DNA of 15,113 nt from Tetmemena sp. SeJ-2015 (lineage: Eukaryota; Ciliophora; Spirotrichea; Sporadotrichida; Oxytrichidae): NCBI GenBank assembly GCA_027382625.1, contig JAJKFJ010023715.1:1-15113 (forward strand), given 5' to 3'. The notes under the pieces are model-generated. The model saw nothing but the letters and a program-made list of their open reading frames with translations, was not told the DNA's origin and did no database searches. A program made the translations under genes and the position numbers. Positions 1-9,010 of this stretch are shown in pieces; the first letter of the stretch is position 1, and each line of letters starts with the position of its first letter.

Positions 1-118
1 TGTCGATCTGAGTCCAATTATTCTGGCACGGGTCTATATTTATCCTGCATATAGGAGAAGACTTTCAGTGTCTGAGCTTTGATTTATTTCTCCAATTTTG
101 ACTTCACCCCTGATTCTT
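1..118 (-). CDS. Unrecognised coding island, runs off left edge
   Basis: On the reverse strand, with TAA/TAG read as Gln, a frame is open from about 118 to the window edge. It reads as an ordinary hydrophilic protein, including GEVKIGEINQSSDTES followed by LLLYAGQIQTRARIIG. Base composition is clearly richer in G+C than the flanking 120-320 stretch. It could be the next segment of the reverse-strand gene at 598-925, with an interruption between them, but I found no direct repeat that joins them in phase. A shorter plus-strand frame here (NYSGTGLYLSCIQEKTF, closed by TGA near 82-84) is an alternative. I do not recognise the protein. Confidence 0.4.
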
Positions 119-320
119 ACAATATAATGATTAATGCTACAGTAAAGATAGGTTAATATAAATATAAATTTTGTCTCTATTTTGTTCCTTGTGAATTAAA
201 TTTAAGTAATACTGAACAAGAATTTTAAAAATATTAGACAATTTTAAACTGGTTATTAAAGCTTAAATGAATCCTAATAATGGAAAATTTGCATTCAAGA
301 TTTGGTTCTTTTTTACTTAG

Positions 321-512
321 TACCCCATCGGTATTCATTTATCTGTTTTTATAGATTTTTGGATATATATTATGCCATCTCAGATTTGGGTGTCATAGAC
401 AAAACTTGCTTCAACCAAAGATAGTTTCCTCTAGTCTTTTTTAAAGATCAATACAACATTGTCATCGATTACTTTAAGGTTAACTATGATCAAAATTATT
501 CTCAATTCTTTT
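321..512 (+). CDS. Unrecognised coding island, plus strand
   Basis: In the ciliate code a plus-strand frame (codons starting at 320+3n) reads through 321-512 with peptides such as YYAISDLGVIDKTCFN and FKDQYNIVIDYFKVNYD. Third codon positions are often C (gtc, gac, tgc, ttc, aac, tac, atc), as in the better supported exons on the right. A T-rich tract ending ACTTAG at 315-320 could be a splice acceptor or segment edge. The island lies on the opposite strand to the pieces on either side (1-118 and 598-925), so it is either a separate gene or an inverted segment of a scrambled gene. A competing frame begins at an ATG at 372 but has poorer codon use. Function unknown. Confidence 0.4.
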
Positions 513-597
513 CTAATTGCTAAAGACAATAAGCTTAAAATAAAAATTCTATAATTAATAAACTTGGACAATAAAATTATATCGTTGGTTAAGTCTC

Positions 598-701
598 AGT
601 TAATTCTTTTTGTAATTATAAAATATAAAATTTATGATCTGAGTTTCGCAATAGGTGGGAAATAAACACCTGAAGGGGGTGATAGCTCTTCTTTTATAGG
701 A
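598..701 (-). CDS. Reverse-strand gene piece, exon 3
   Basis: This is the third exon of a spliced reverse-strand piece. It reads PIKEELSPPSGVYFPPIAKLRS and then continues without TGA to a stop at 595-597 just outside. Only the first ~35 codons look protein-like; the later part (ILYFIITKRIN) may already be non-coding. It is preceded by a good acceptor (reverse strand TTTTTGTACAG) and joins exon 2 in phase through a split Gly codon. A standard-code frame at 600-821 overlaps it but reads through both introns in another phase and should not be taken as the protein. No family recognised. Confidence 0.55.
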
Positions 702-760
702 CTGTACAAAAATGCTTAGTATTAGAATTTTAAATTTATGTTTCTTTATAAAATGCTTAC
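702..760 (-). other. Intron, 59 nt
   Basis: On the reverse strand it begins GTAAGC and ends TTTTTGTACAG. It is AT-rich between and contains no G+C-rich codons. Removing it joins exon 2 to exon 3 in the frame that gives RKGPIKEELSPPSG. Both splice sites are strong matches to GT-AG introns. Confidence 0.6.
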
Positions 761-786
761 CCCTTCCGAATGAGATGGATGTACAC
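761..786 (-). CDS. Reverse-strand gene piece, 26-nt exon 2
   Basis: A very short exon read GTG TAC ATC CAT CTC ATT CGG AAG GG on the reverse strand, giving VYIHLIRK plus a split Gly. It is flanked by TTCTTGTAG on one side and GTAAGC on the other. The only phase compatible with both neighbours is also the one giving a smooth protein, ALVYIHLIRKGPIKEE across three exons. That agreement is the main reason to believe the piece is a real gene. Confidence 0.55.
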
Positions 787-838
787 CTACAAGAATCAAG
801 AAGGATAAATATTGAAGCCAAAATTTTAATTTAGCTAC
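787..838 (-). other. Intron, 52 nt
   Basis: On the reverse strand it begins GTAGCT and ends ATTCTTGTAG with a pyrimidine-rich tract before the acceptor. Removal joins ...DKAL to VYIHL in phase 0. Confidence 0.55.
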
Positions 839-925
839 AAGGGCTTTATCTATAAGATTACGACCAGTTGTATGCTAGCTTTGCTCGAGATTCAGATACT
901 AGCGCCGAAAATTTATCACTTAAAA
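839..925 (-). CDS. Reverse-strand gene piece, exon 1 (5' edge uncertain)
   Basis: Reads YLNLEQSQHTTGRNLIDKAL on the reverse strand with TAG as Gln, ending at the GTAGCT donor. The upstream limit is set by an in-frame TGA near 930. A CGCTAG at about 905-910 could be an acceptor or segment edge. A different frame has an ATG at about 933 but does not splice into the good frame of exons 2 and 3. Its 5' neighbour is a small foldback at 979-1049, which may sit in an interruption that separates this from an earlier coding segment. Protein not recognised. Confidence 0.5.
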
Positions 926-978
926 TTCTCATTATATTTCAAAGCAAATTTAAAATTTAAAGCTAAATCTAAAATTAA

Positions 979-1049
979 AAGTAGAGATTTCTAAATTTGA
1001 ATAAATAATTATTCTTAATTATAAATTTAATATCCGGAAATCTCTACTT
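979..1049. repeat. Small foldback (13-bp inverted repeat)
   Basis: AAGTAGAGATTTC at 979-991 is exactly complementary to GAAATCTCTACTT at 1037-1049. A 45-nt AT-rich loop separates the arms and itself contains partly matching AAATTTA blocks. It could be a miniature element or the core of a short germline-limited interruption. Confidence 0.5.
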
Positions 1050-1299
1050 CCTAAGCATAAATCCAAAAAATGGATAGGTATAAAAGTAAGTTAATGCTTT
1101 ATTGAAGATACTATGAAAAGTATTCATTTTTTCAATTTAATAAGTGATATTTGACAAATATTGAAATTTCTCATTTTCTCTTATTGATACTGACATTTGC
1201 TTTAAAATAAATTTTCTTTTAATAAACCATTTTTAATTTATTTTTATATAAATAATGCTATACCTAATTATTCATAAGGAGATAATTTTCCGATTTATA

Positions 1300-1445
1300 G
1301 CATGGCTAAAATTAACATTTAATTGCGAGGGACTAATTTTACTCTTCTTGAACTTTATTGAATCAATATTTTAGTGCAATGAAACTTAATACCCAAATTA
1401 CTCCGAAATCTATTGTTATGGAGTATGGACTATTTTATTTAAGAA
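1300..1445 (+). CDS. Weak coding island
   Basis: In the ciliate code the plus strand reads KLTFNCEGLILLFLNFIE and then FQCNETQYPNYSEIYCYG before entering the repeat at 1449. It contains a hydrophobic stretch and four cysteines, and is more G+C-rich than its surroundings. Because only TGA stops translation, open length alone is weak support. No family recognised, and it may be chance. Confidence 0.25.
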
Positions 1446-1448
1446 TAA

Positions 1449-1864
1449 TATAGTAGAAAATTAAATTAAAATGGGTGATTAGTTAAAATAAAAAATGGGG
1501 AGTTGCAACTTCGAGGCAGTTGAAATCGCTAATTTACCCCCTGATCTGCATCTTGTTCGATAGAGAATCAAAAAATAATGTAAGTTTCTTCTTTAATCAT
1601 CGCCTTGGGACCTCTCTATAGCGAGGTATTTTGCGCGCAGTCTTCTCAAACTAAAATATCTTCTTTAGTTTAACTTTTGTCGCTGTAAACTTATTATTAA
1701 GCGCTCCCATGCAAAAGTTGCAAGGATAAAAATTCTTAAAATTCCATACTGAATCTAATGGTGTAATATTTATTTAAATTTGACACACTTTAACTGTAGT
1801 TGATTTGTTCCATTTTAATTTAAATAATAAATTAATTTAATTTCCCATTAAATTCTCAGCTATA
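1449..1864 (-). mobile_element. Outer repeat family, copy 1 (inverted)
   Basis: A ~416 bp element whose reverse complement aligns along its length with 3491-3903. Ends carry related terminal inverted repeats, TATAGCTGAGAATTTAAT at the right end (read inwards on the reverse strand) and a decayed TATAGTAGAAAATT at the left. Internal landmarks shared with copy 2 include GTTGCAAC near 1503, a stretch TTGATTCTCTATCGAACAAG (reverse strand), and CCTTGCAACTTTTG (reverse strand). A short peptide ending AMIKEETxIxF-TGA can be read in both copies. No transposase is visible, so it behaves like a non-autonomous TIR element. Confidence 0.65.
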
Positions 1865-2329
1865 TTTTATAGTTTACTTTATACCATTAAATGAAAGTTA
1901 TATTTAAATATATGGAATAGCTGTAGATCAAAATAAAATGCCTACTTTCTTAATTAACATTTATGATAATTAAATATATATATATATATCCATATCTATC
2001 ATTTTTTATAAAATACAAAATAAGGATAGATCAACCATTAATTAGTATAATTCTCTATTTTTCTCTTTTAAAATAACTTATTTATAATATTTTTAGCAAA
2101 ACTTACTTCAATAATATTTTTTCTTAATTAAATTTTAATGATGACAGAGCCTAATTGCAAAAATTAAATTACTTTAAAACAAAATTTTAAAATAGGAAAT
2201 TTATCCATAATATATAATGAAAAGTAAAAATTTAATAAATAACTTTTTTAATAGTGTTAATAAAGTTATTATGCAATTATTATTTGCAAATATTTCAGAA
2301 GGCTTTTCTTAAATAAAAATATTATTATC
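1865..2329. other. AT-rich stretch without genes
   Basis: Very AT-rich DNA between an outer and an inner repeat copy. It contains a (TA)n tract near 1974-1989. I see no coding island on either strand. Confidence 0.6.
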
Positions 2330-2648
2330 CGTTCAGCCCCGATTTTTCAAAAACTTTTCAGTTTCCTTCTGTAAGGCCTGGACGAATGAGGTTGAAGCAC
2401 TTGCCATCTTGGCTAAAACTTGGTACTGTAAGCGCTCCTTGTCGGCCGAGTATTTCTACAAAAATGTCAAAAAAAGGTAACTTTACTTTATTAAATCTCA
2501 CAATTGTAGGGTAATTCATGGATTTGAACATGCCAATTATGGATGGGAATGAAGCCACTGCTCTAAAGTTCAGTAAAAAGACTAAAAACAGTAGCTACTT
2601 ACTGGACAAGCTGGCTTCCTAGCCAATAGTCAAAAATCGAGGTGAACG
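2330..2648 (-). mobile_element. Inner repeat family, copy 1 (inverted)
   Basis: A 319 bp element bounded by inverted ends CGTTCAGCCCCGATTTTT (left) and AAAAATCGAGGTGAACG (right). Its reverse complement aligns with 2808-3121. On the reverse strand a frame reads through most of it (IIGMFKSMNYPTIVRFNKVK, then GRQGALTVPSF) and ends at TGA. Copy 2 retains much of the same peptide, so the element may descend from a coding transposon or carry a captured exon. TA/TAT-rich flanks fit insertion at TA-type targets. A standard-code frame at 2358-2558 is part of this. Confidence 0.65.
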
Positions 2649-2807
2649 TATAATATATAAACATTTCTTTATTTAAGTTGAATATTTATTTTATCAAATA
2701 TCTAAAAAGCTATTATTCATTTACTTATAAATTGCAAGTTTAATTTTCAAATTTACAGATTCTTTATGAAAATATTTTCTTTTCTAAAAAATCTTTGCAA
2801 TAGCATC
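2649..2807. other. Spacer between inverted inner repeats
   Basis: About 160 bp of AT-rich sequence between two inner elements of opposite orientation, close to the symmetry centre of the 1449-3903 region. No gene seen. Confidence 0.5.
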
Positions 2808-3121
2808 CGTTCAGCTCCGATTTTTTGATTACTTGCTAGGAAGCCAGATTTTACAGTAAGTAGCCACTGTTTTTTAATCTTTTCACTGACTTTTATAGTA
2901 GAAGTTTTAAATCAATTTATGATGGGCATTTGGTTAAGAACTTTCCCTATAATTGTGGGATTTAATTAAGTAAAAATATCTTTTTTTGAAATTTTTTAGC
3001 AATGGCCGACAAGGAGAGCTTGCAGTACCAAGTTTTAATCTTTATGAGAAGAACTTCATCCTGGTTGGTCTAGGCTTCAAAGAGGCAAACTCAAAATTTT
3101 TTGAAAAATCGGGGCTGAACG
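2808..3121 (+). mobile_element. Inner repeat family, copy 2
   Basis: A 314 bp element bounded by CGTTCAGCTCCGATTTTTT and AAAAATCGGGGCTGAACG, inverted relative to 2330-2648. The plus strand reads NGRQGELAVPSFNLYEKNF and later FEKSGLN, matching GRQGALTVPSF and FEKSGLN in copy 1. A few bases are lost just before GRQG, so the longer frame is broken here. Matching amino acids despite base changes suggest ancestry from a coding sequence. The family cannot be named. Confidence 0.65.
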
Positions 3122-3300
3122 TATAATCATTAGTTTATAATATTTTTCTTGAATGTTAAGATGAGAGTAAATAGAAAATATCGTAAAGATTAATATTTCT
3201 ATAATTTCTCAGGCAACAGATATTTATAGATTAGTAATCTTTTCATAGAGTTAATAAATAAATAAAATAAATTGCAGTTTTACATTTTCAAATTCTCTGT
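3122..3300. other. AT-rich stretch without clear genes
   Basis: AT-rich sequence between inner copy 2 and the coding-like island that starts near 3300. It ends in a pyrimidine-rich CTCTGTAG (3295-3302) that could be an acceptor for that island. Confidence 0.4.
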
Positions 3301-3302
3301 AG

Positions 3303-3490
3303 GCTTAGAAAGACTACATCAACACATAAAATCTTAGTGCTACGAGCATTGCCAAATGTATGCTTCAGATTATTTTTCATAAACGGATGATAAAAACACA
3401 TTATAAGACTATTTATATTAAATAATATATTTGGTAGTGGGTGGAGGATTTGTAATACAAGTCAAATATTTTATAAATTCATTTTTATAT
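3303..3490 (+). CDS. Unrecognised coding island
   Basis: In the ciliate code the plus strand reads LERLHQHIKSQCYEHCQMYA, then SDYFSQTDDKNTLQDYLYQI, then a hydrophobic VVGGGFVIQV. The frame ends at a TGA at 3497-3499 inside the left end of outer repeat copy 2, so the repeat inserted at or near its end. TCTGTAG just upstream could be an acceptor. The polar, C- and G-containing codons stand out against the flanks. No family recognised. It is stronger than the 1300-1445 island but still unproven. Confidence 0.4.
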
Positions 3491-3903
3491 TATAGCTGAG
3501 AATTTAATAAAAAAAGAGAATTAAATTAGATATTAAATTAACATGGAATAAAATCGTGACTATTGAACTATTTCCAAATTGAATAATTATTACATCATTC
3601 GATTGAGCATAAAATTCTAAGAACTTTTCATCCTTGCAACTTTTGTGTTGGAGTTCTCAGTACAGAGTTGTAAGCGATACAAGTTTAGATGAAAACGAAA
3701 TTCTGGATGATGAAGAGTGCGCGCTTCATATCTCTCTACAGATAGGAGTTGAGGCTATGATTAAAGAAGAAACCCATATTAATTTTTGATTCTCTATCGA
3801 ACAAGCTGCAGGGATTGAATCTGTGATTTTAACTGTCACAAAGTTGCAACTCTCCATCTATTATTTTAATCAATCCCCGATTTTAACTTAATTCTCAACT
3901 ATA
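3491..3903 (+). mobile_element. Outer repeat family, copy 2
   Basis: A 413 bp element with inverted ends TATAGCTGAGAATTTAAT and ATTCTCAACTATA. It aligns in reverse complement with 1449-1864 and in direct orientation with 6754-~7134. A short peptide frame, DENEILDDEECALHISLQ to AMIKEETHINF and TGA (about 3690-3790), partly matches copy 1. Whether that was ever coding is unclear. No transposase visible. Confidence 0.7.
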
Positions 3904-3989
3904 ATCATAAATAAAATATAGATAGGAATTAATAGTTTATCGGAGGTTAATAGTTCATATATAAAATGGAGTAAATTAAGTTTTATTTA

Positions 3990-4200
3990 ATTTGTAAAGA
4001 GAATTAAGTAGCAGAAGACGACAGAACAAATAAATATTGGATGCACATAATCTTCCTCCGCCTTTGATCTTGTTGAATCCATTGAAAATATACAGTAGGA
4101 TAGCATATTTGGCTTTAGAATGTTCTAAAATGGAGAGTTCATTCTATCAGAGCAGCTGAACGAATTTAGGATTATGAATTTTACGCATAGCCATTGTTTT
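3990..4200 (+). CDS. Possible coding island upstream of big gene
   Basis: The plus-strand frame starting at 4024 reads GCTQSSSAFDLVESIENIQQ and then SIFGFRMFQNGEFILSEQL. The 'AFDLVES..N....FGF' pattern faintly resembles a propeller blade, so this could be a displaced blade segment of the downstream surface-protein gene. That is inference only. A reverse-strand frame over the same DNA also starts with ATG (about 4145) and reads YCIFSMDSTRSKAEEDYVHP and a hydrophobic run, so the strand is not certain. Confidence 0.35.
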
Positions 4201-4458
4201 TTCTTTTTGCACATGTAAGCTTATCCAAAATTGATAAATATATAAACTAAGAGAAAATATAGTTAGAGACAGATACAGCAAGTAAAACTAATATACAGAA
4301 ATCAGGTCAAACTAATTTTATAGAACTTTAGAAACTGCGAATATCTTTTTTTGCACCATACTTATCTATTTGTAAATACTAAAACGTTTTATTTATAAGC
4401 TTTTGACCACCGATCAAATATTAAATTCCTATCTATAATAAATTTTAAGTACCATAGA

Positions 4459-4733
4459 ATGAATCCTCAATTCAAGCAGTTCTTGCTTTACTTTTGTTTT
4501 CGAATTAAGATCCATTAAAAATGTCTTTGGAGAGCATTGGATATTATTATTCAAATCCACAATCATACTAAACAAGTCTTAAATATATCTTCTATGACAT
4601 TTAAAGTGACATTGCAGTTGGATGCTATGATGACTTTATGTCAAATTATGTATAAACTTCGTCTAATTTCAGCGTCTTTGGATTTTTTGTCGGAAAAATT
4701 AAAGATTAAAGTATTAAAATCTTAAATGCAATT
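4459..4733 (+). CDS. Surface-protein gene, N-terminal segment (signal peptide + propeller-like)
   Basis: Starts at ATG 4459. The first residues, MNPQFKQFLLYFCF, form a short basic/hydrophobic signal peptide. To stay in the good frame one T must be added in the run at 4497-4500. After that the protein reads SNQDPLKMSLESIGYYYS, then FYDIQSDIAVGCYDDF and SVFGFFVGKIKD before a TGA at 4734-4736. 'DIAVG...VFGFFVGKI' resembles the beta-propeller-like repeats at the N terminus of large ciliate surface proteins. A standard-code frame at 4537-4725 runs in the wrong phase. The right boundary is not resolved: the segment should end at a pointer somewhere near 4690-4733. The link to segments A-G rests on domain order and shared strand, not on a pointer. 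Confidence 0.6.
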
Positions 4734-4736
4734 TGA

Positions 4737-6600
4737 TTGATTATTTTGTATAAATAAATAAAACTATTTATAAGTATGATGGGAGTTTTGTTCATAATAT
4801 CTATTTTAAAATTTTTAAAGTGACTGCCAATTTTATAATGAATTAATGATCGATTCAAATTTAGATCCTGAATAAAAATTTAAAAATGTAGTAACAAATT
4901 GAATTAGAGAAAGAGGGAAATATAAATATAAGATTGTATAACAGTTAAGGCTTGAATCATTTTAGCAGACTTATTTATATTTTTAACTAAGAAATAATTT
5001 CAAATTTAAAATATCTCACAAGCTTTATAATTCAAAAGTTGTAACTATTGCAAGTTGCCTATGAATATAATATCCTTAGATTAACATTATCTTATCTTAT
5101 CTTATCATTATTAGAGTATCGCATTTCAGATTTAAGAAAAAAAGTTACTTTTTATTTTCATTAGCCATTACCAATTGATATTTTTCTTAAATTTATAATG
5201 CTAACATGAATAGAAATTAAATTTATTTTCATCATAAATATATATTTTTAATCAAAATTACTATCTATAAAATTAATAGAAATAAAATTCAATGTTTATT
5301 TTAAAATCTAAATAAATCTTGAAGTAACTATATAAATAATCATTCTTTTAATAGATTCCTATTTCGAAACTAAAGTATCTTTCTTTTAAAAATATAATTT
5401 CTATTTTCTATCACATCTTTAAATTATTAAAGCTTAATATTTTCTCATTGTTTTTTTTTTTTTTTAAAATGATATAATTAAAATAATGACTAATGTTTAT
5501 TACTGTATTAATTTGTGTTGTATTGAGCCTTGATATTAAGGTTTATATTTTACTCCAACCAATAAAGCAATATGTTATGGCCAAACTTTATCCTTTAATA
5601 CATTTTAATTAATACTAAAGCAATTAATAGATGGTTAAGAAATTCATTTTTAAAAATGCTCTATTTTAGAAGGAGGTAACAGATAATTAACTAATAAAAT
5701 TATTAATTTCATTATTAGAATCAATAAAAATGAAAAAGATTTCCTAAGAATTTAGTCACATTATTAATTTCAGGTGACTATATTTTTTGTATATCATACT
5801 CTTCAATTTTCAATAAACTGTTAAATTCTTTAGGATAAATTTTAAAAGGTTAAAATAAATCTATATAAAATAATGCCCCTCTAAATATTTTTTTGCTCAA
5901 ATTTATATTATAAATATAAAAATAATGTGCAGATAAATTAAGGAAAAACTTAAGAATATTTCTTTTTGTTTTGTTTTAAAGTTAGTATAAAGATTTTTTT
6001 TTATTTTGAATATCATATAAAGCTAATTTTGTTATCTTTAAATTTCTGCAAATTATGAGTTCTAATTAAAAAGATTTTCATAATTCTATTATTTTATCAT
6101 TTATTTACTTCAAATTAAAAATTTTATAGAGTGATTTCTTCATAAAAAGTAAGTAATTGAGTTATAGAATTATTTATAATCTTATAAATTAAAAGTAATT
6201 AATTTTATTCTACATCCATTTTTTTATTTTTCAATGAATTTTTGAATAAAAATCTATAAAATGTATAAACTTAGTAGAACGTAGATGCATTATCCTTCTA
6301 AGTGATGATGTTTTACATCTTTCAAAATGAAGGCTCATCTTAATCACATTAAATATAGTGTAAAATAGAACAAAATTAAAATATCAATTTTTACTTATTG
6401 GAATCCTTTTCAATACATTTTAATATTTTTTACATCAATAAACCTTAAATATTTTTAGTTAAGATTTAAGATTTAATACATTCAAATTTATATTAACTTT
6501 AACTAAATCTGAGGCGAAATAATAAATTAAAAGCAATTAAAAATTAAGATAATAATTAATGCAAACATCATTAATAAATTCATTTCTTATTTTTTAGTAG
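4737..6600. other. AT-rich DNA, no clear gene
   Basis: Extremely AT-rich. Contains four tandem TTATC units near 5088-5106 and a T tract near 5450-5465. Around 6280-6350 there is a slightly G+C-richer patch with open frames on both strands, neither convincing. Missing propeller segments of the large gene might hide here, but I could not identify any. Confidence 0.5.
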
Positions 6601-6639
6601 TTTCTTTTAAATTTTATCCTATTTCGGTGTTTTAGATAA

Positions 6640-6692
6640 ATAAATAAAACTTAATGGTCGACAAGACTATCTATCTTACAAGTTATTAACAA
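6640..6692 (+). repeat. Possible decayed fragment of inner repeat family
   Basis: AATGGTCGACAAG followed by CTTACAAGTTATTA resembles the AATGGCCGACAAGG...TTGCAGTACCAAGTTTTA block of inner copy 2. It lies just left of outer copy 3, the same order as at 2808-3903. The similarity is short and imperfect. Confidence 0.25.
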
Positions 6693-6753
6693 ATATAAAA
6701 TAAAAAGCAGTCTTTTTTTCAAAATCATATTTAAGAAGATAAATTTATGTTAA

Positions 6754-7134
6754 TATAGCTGAGAATTTAATTAAAAAAAAAAGAGAATTAATAAATAGAT
6801 AAAAAAAATTAGAGGGAGTTGAAGAGTTAGATATTGGGTTAATTTTATAACCATTCGATTAAGCATTAAATTATAATAAAAGTTGTCCTTGTAGCTGCTT
6901 CATGGGAGTCCTGTGCAAAGAGCTACATGAGTCATAAGTTTTTTAACTTGTTTAATTTTTTGGTTCAGAGTTCATGACATCGAAATTTTACGCAGACAAT
7001 TCCTGTATTAATGGCGATCGAACCGAATCCTTCTAAAATTCAATGAGCTTACGAGCATTCTACTTCGCAATTTAATGGCAAATAACTTGCTACTCTTAAA
7101 TACTATTTTAATTCTTATATTAATTTAAATTTTA
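6754..7134 (+). mobile_element. Outer repeat family, copy 3 (divergent)
   Basis: Left end TATAGCTGAGAATTTAATTAAAAAAAAAAGAGAATTAA closely matches copy 2 (about 3491). Internally, CCATTCGATTAAGCATTAAA, a GTTGTCCTTG block and GGGAGTCCTGTGCAAAGAG parallel CATTCGATTGAGCATAAAA, CATCCTTGCAAC and GGAGTTCTCAGTACAGAG of copy 2. The right half is more diverged and its end, near 7134, is approximate. Confidence 0.55.
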
Positions 7135-8985
7135 GCGATGGTTCAATATTTAATCATAATTTCATTTTTAAGACTTGCCATATTAGATTCGAATATATAA
7201 AAATCTCTATTTTTTATTTTAGATCATTTCTCTCTCTCTCTCTTTTGTAAATTAATTATTATGATAAAAGATTTCTAAATTGTCAAATAAATAAATATTT
7301 ATTAAAAACATAGTGAATATATTTAATAACAAATCCTCTTAATTTTAGAAAAAATCTTAAATTAATTATTTTAATTCTAAATAATATAACTTAGAATAAT
7401 TCCTATAATACTAGAAGTTCTATGGCAGTTTAGCTCTTAAAAACATTATTTACTTATTTTTTAATACGAGAATTACATACTTTAATTCCATAATGGTATA
7501 GTTTAGTAATATAACATTATAGTTTCTCATCTTCTTCTTTTTCTATTTACTTGATTGCAATCCTAATATTTTTTAATTGAAATAACCAGATGAATATTAA
7601 TATGCAATCCTTAAATCTTTTGTAAATATCGATTCAGAGTGTTTTATTTTTTAATAAAGTCAAAGAATAAATCAAAACTACTAAATATTTGAAGAGATTA
7701 ATATAAATAAATAGCAATTCTATTATTTCCAAATGAATTATAAAATTCGAAATTGAATATTAATTTTTGAGATCTTTAAAGTAAAAATTGTAAATTTGTC
7801 TTTTAATTTCCTTATCAAGAAATATTTTTTCCTTGGTCGATATTTAATTTGAAAATACCAATTAAGAATATTATTTATTTAGTTTAAATAATTGACATTT
7901 ATTTTGTAATTAAACATTAGATCTAGGCTTTTCTTTCTCTGATCATCAATAAAATATTAGTTAATTAAATTTTATTAATTTTAAGATAGAGAAATTCAAT
8001 ATATAAAGCTTATTTGATATATTTCTTAATTATTAGACGATAATTGATTAATATTAATAGATGCAAAACATTTTGAATATAGGTTATTAAGTATTTTCTA
8101 TATTTGAATTTATTTTATTACAAAATAAGCTATTAAAATGCGTTATAATAAAAATTTGCATCGTTTTGGATATATCGATGGCAGCACTTATTCAAAAATT
8201 AAATTTTTCCAAAAGACTACCTGTTTCTATTTAATTAAATTCCTCGCACTTAAGATAATATTTATCTTTAATTCAATTAGGAATTTAGCTAAATAACAAA
8301 AGAATAGCTAATATTTTCCTTAAAAGTGATTAAGTCAATAAAGTCAAAAGGATTTAAGATTAATTAAAGAATTTCGGATGTTTAGAAAATGAAGAAAAAA
8401 ATTAGATAAAGAAATTATTAAATTGTTTAATTGAAATATATTAATAAGCCAAATTACCTTTAATTGAAATTAGGTTAATGAGAAATTTGATGATAAAGTT
8501 CCAAAAAATAATTAATCAATTTTCTTTAAGAAATCATTATAATTTTATGTTTAAGTATGTTGATATAAAGAAAGATTTCTAAAGTTCTCATCGTGAAAAA
8601 AACTTCAATAATTTATTCTTAGAAGTAAAATAATTACAAAATTGTATAAAGATTCCTTTTTTAGTATAGTAATCAAAATTAGATTGTGTTTGATCAATTA
8701 AAAAACGAAATCACAATATTATTTTTTTATATTAGTTTTTTAATACTTTATTATCCTCAGTAAAATATTTCCACCAGTTTTTAATACATTTATTAACCAT
8801 TAATCTCTAATTATTTTTTAATTCTACTATATATTCAAGATAATTATGACAAAATTTAAAATAAATATCTCATTCTACTAAATATGATATCATAATAAAA
8901 AAGTATAAAAACTTATAAAAATATGTTCTTTAAACTCTCCATTCGTGGTTACTTAAAATTAAATTGATCAGAATAAATGAATAAA
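7135..8985. other. AT-rich DNA, no clear gene
   Basis: No convincing coding island on either strand. A (TC)n tract lies at about 7229-7244. Around 8145-8225 a plus-strand frame reads FGYIDGSTYSKIKFFQ, a possible but unconvincing propeller-like scrap. If the large gene starts at 4459, this stretch and 4737-6600 belong to germline-limited DNA between its N-terminal segment and segment A. Confidence 0.5.
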
Positions 8986-9010
8986 ATGAACCATTTAATT
9001 TATACGATTT

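Noticed and set aside
600..821. Standard-code reverse frame of 73 codons
   Set aside because: It reads straight through two good introns and a 26-nt exon in the wrong phase. The spliced ciliate-code reading is far more protein-like.
4000..4458. Same-frame TGA-free extension upstream of ATG 4459
   Set aside because: Most of 4200-4458 has no coding character, and the ATG is followed by a clear hydrophobic signal sequence. Open length alone is not evidence in this code.
4537..4725. Standard-code plus-strand frame of 62 codons
   Set aside because: Overlaps the N-terminal segment of the large gene in another phase; the other phase carries DIAVGCYDDF and VFGFFVGKIKD.
5088..5106. TTATC tandem units as a telomere or CRISPR-like array
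   Set aside because: Only about four 5-bp units. They are not ciliate C4A4 or C4A2 telomere repeats, and there are no spacers.
6260..6700. Long TGA-free plus-strand frame in ciliate code
   Set aside because: With only TGA as stop and very high AT content, open runs of this size occur by chance. Composition is Asn/Gln/Ile/Lys-rich with no motif.
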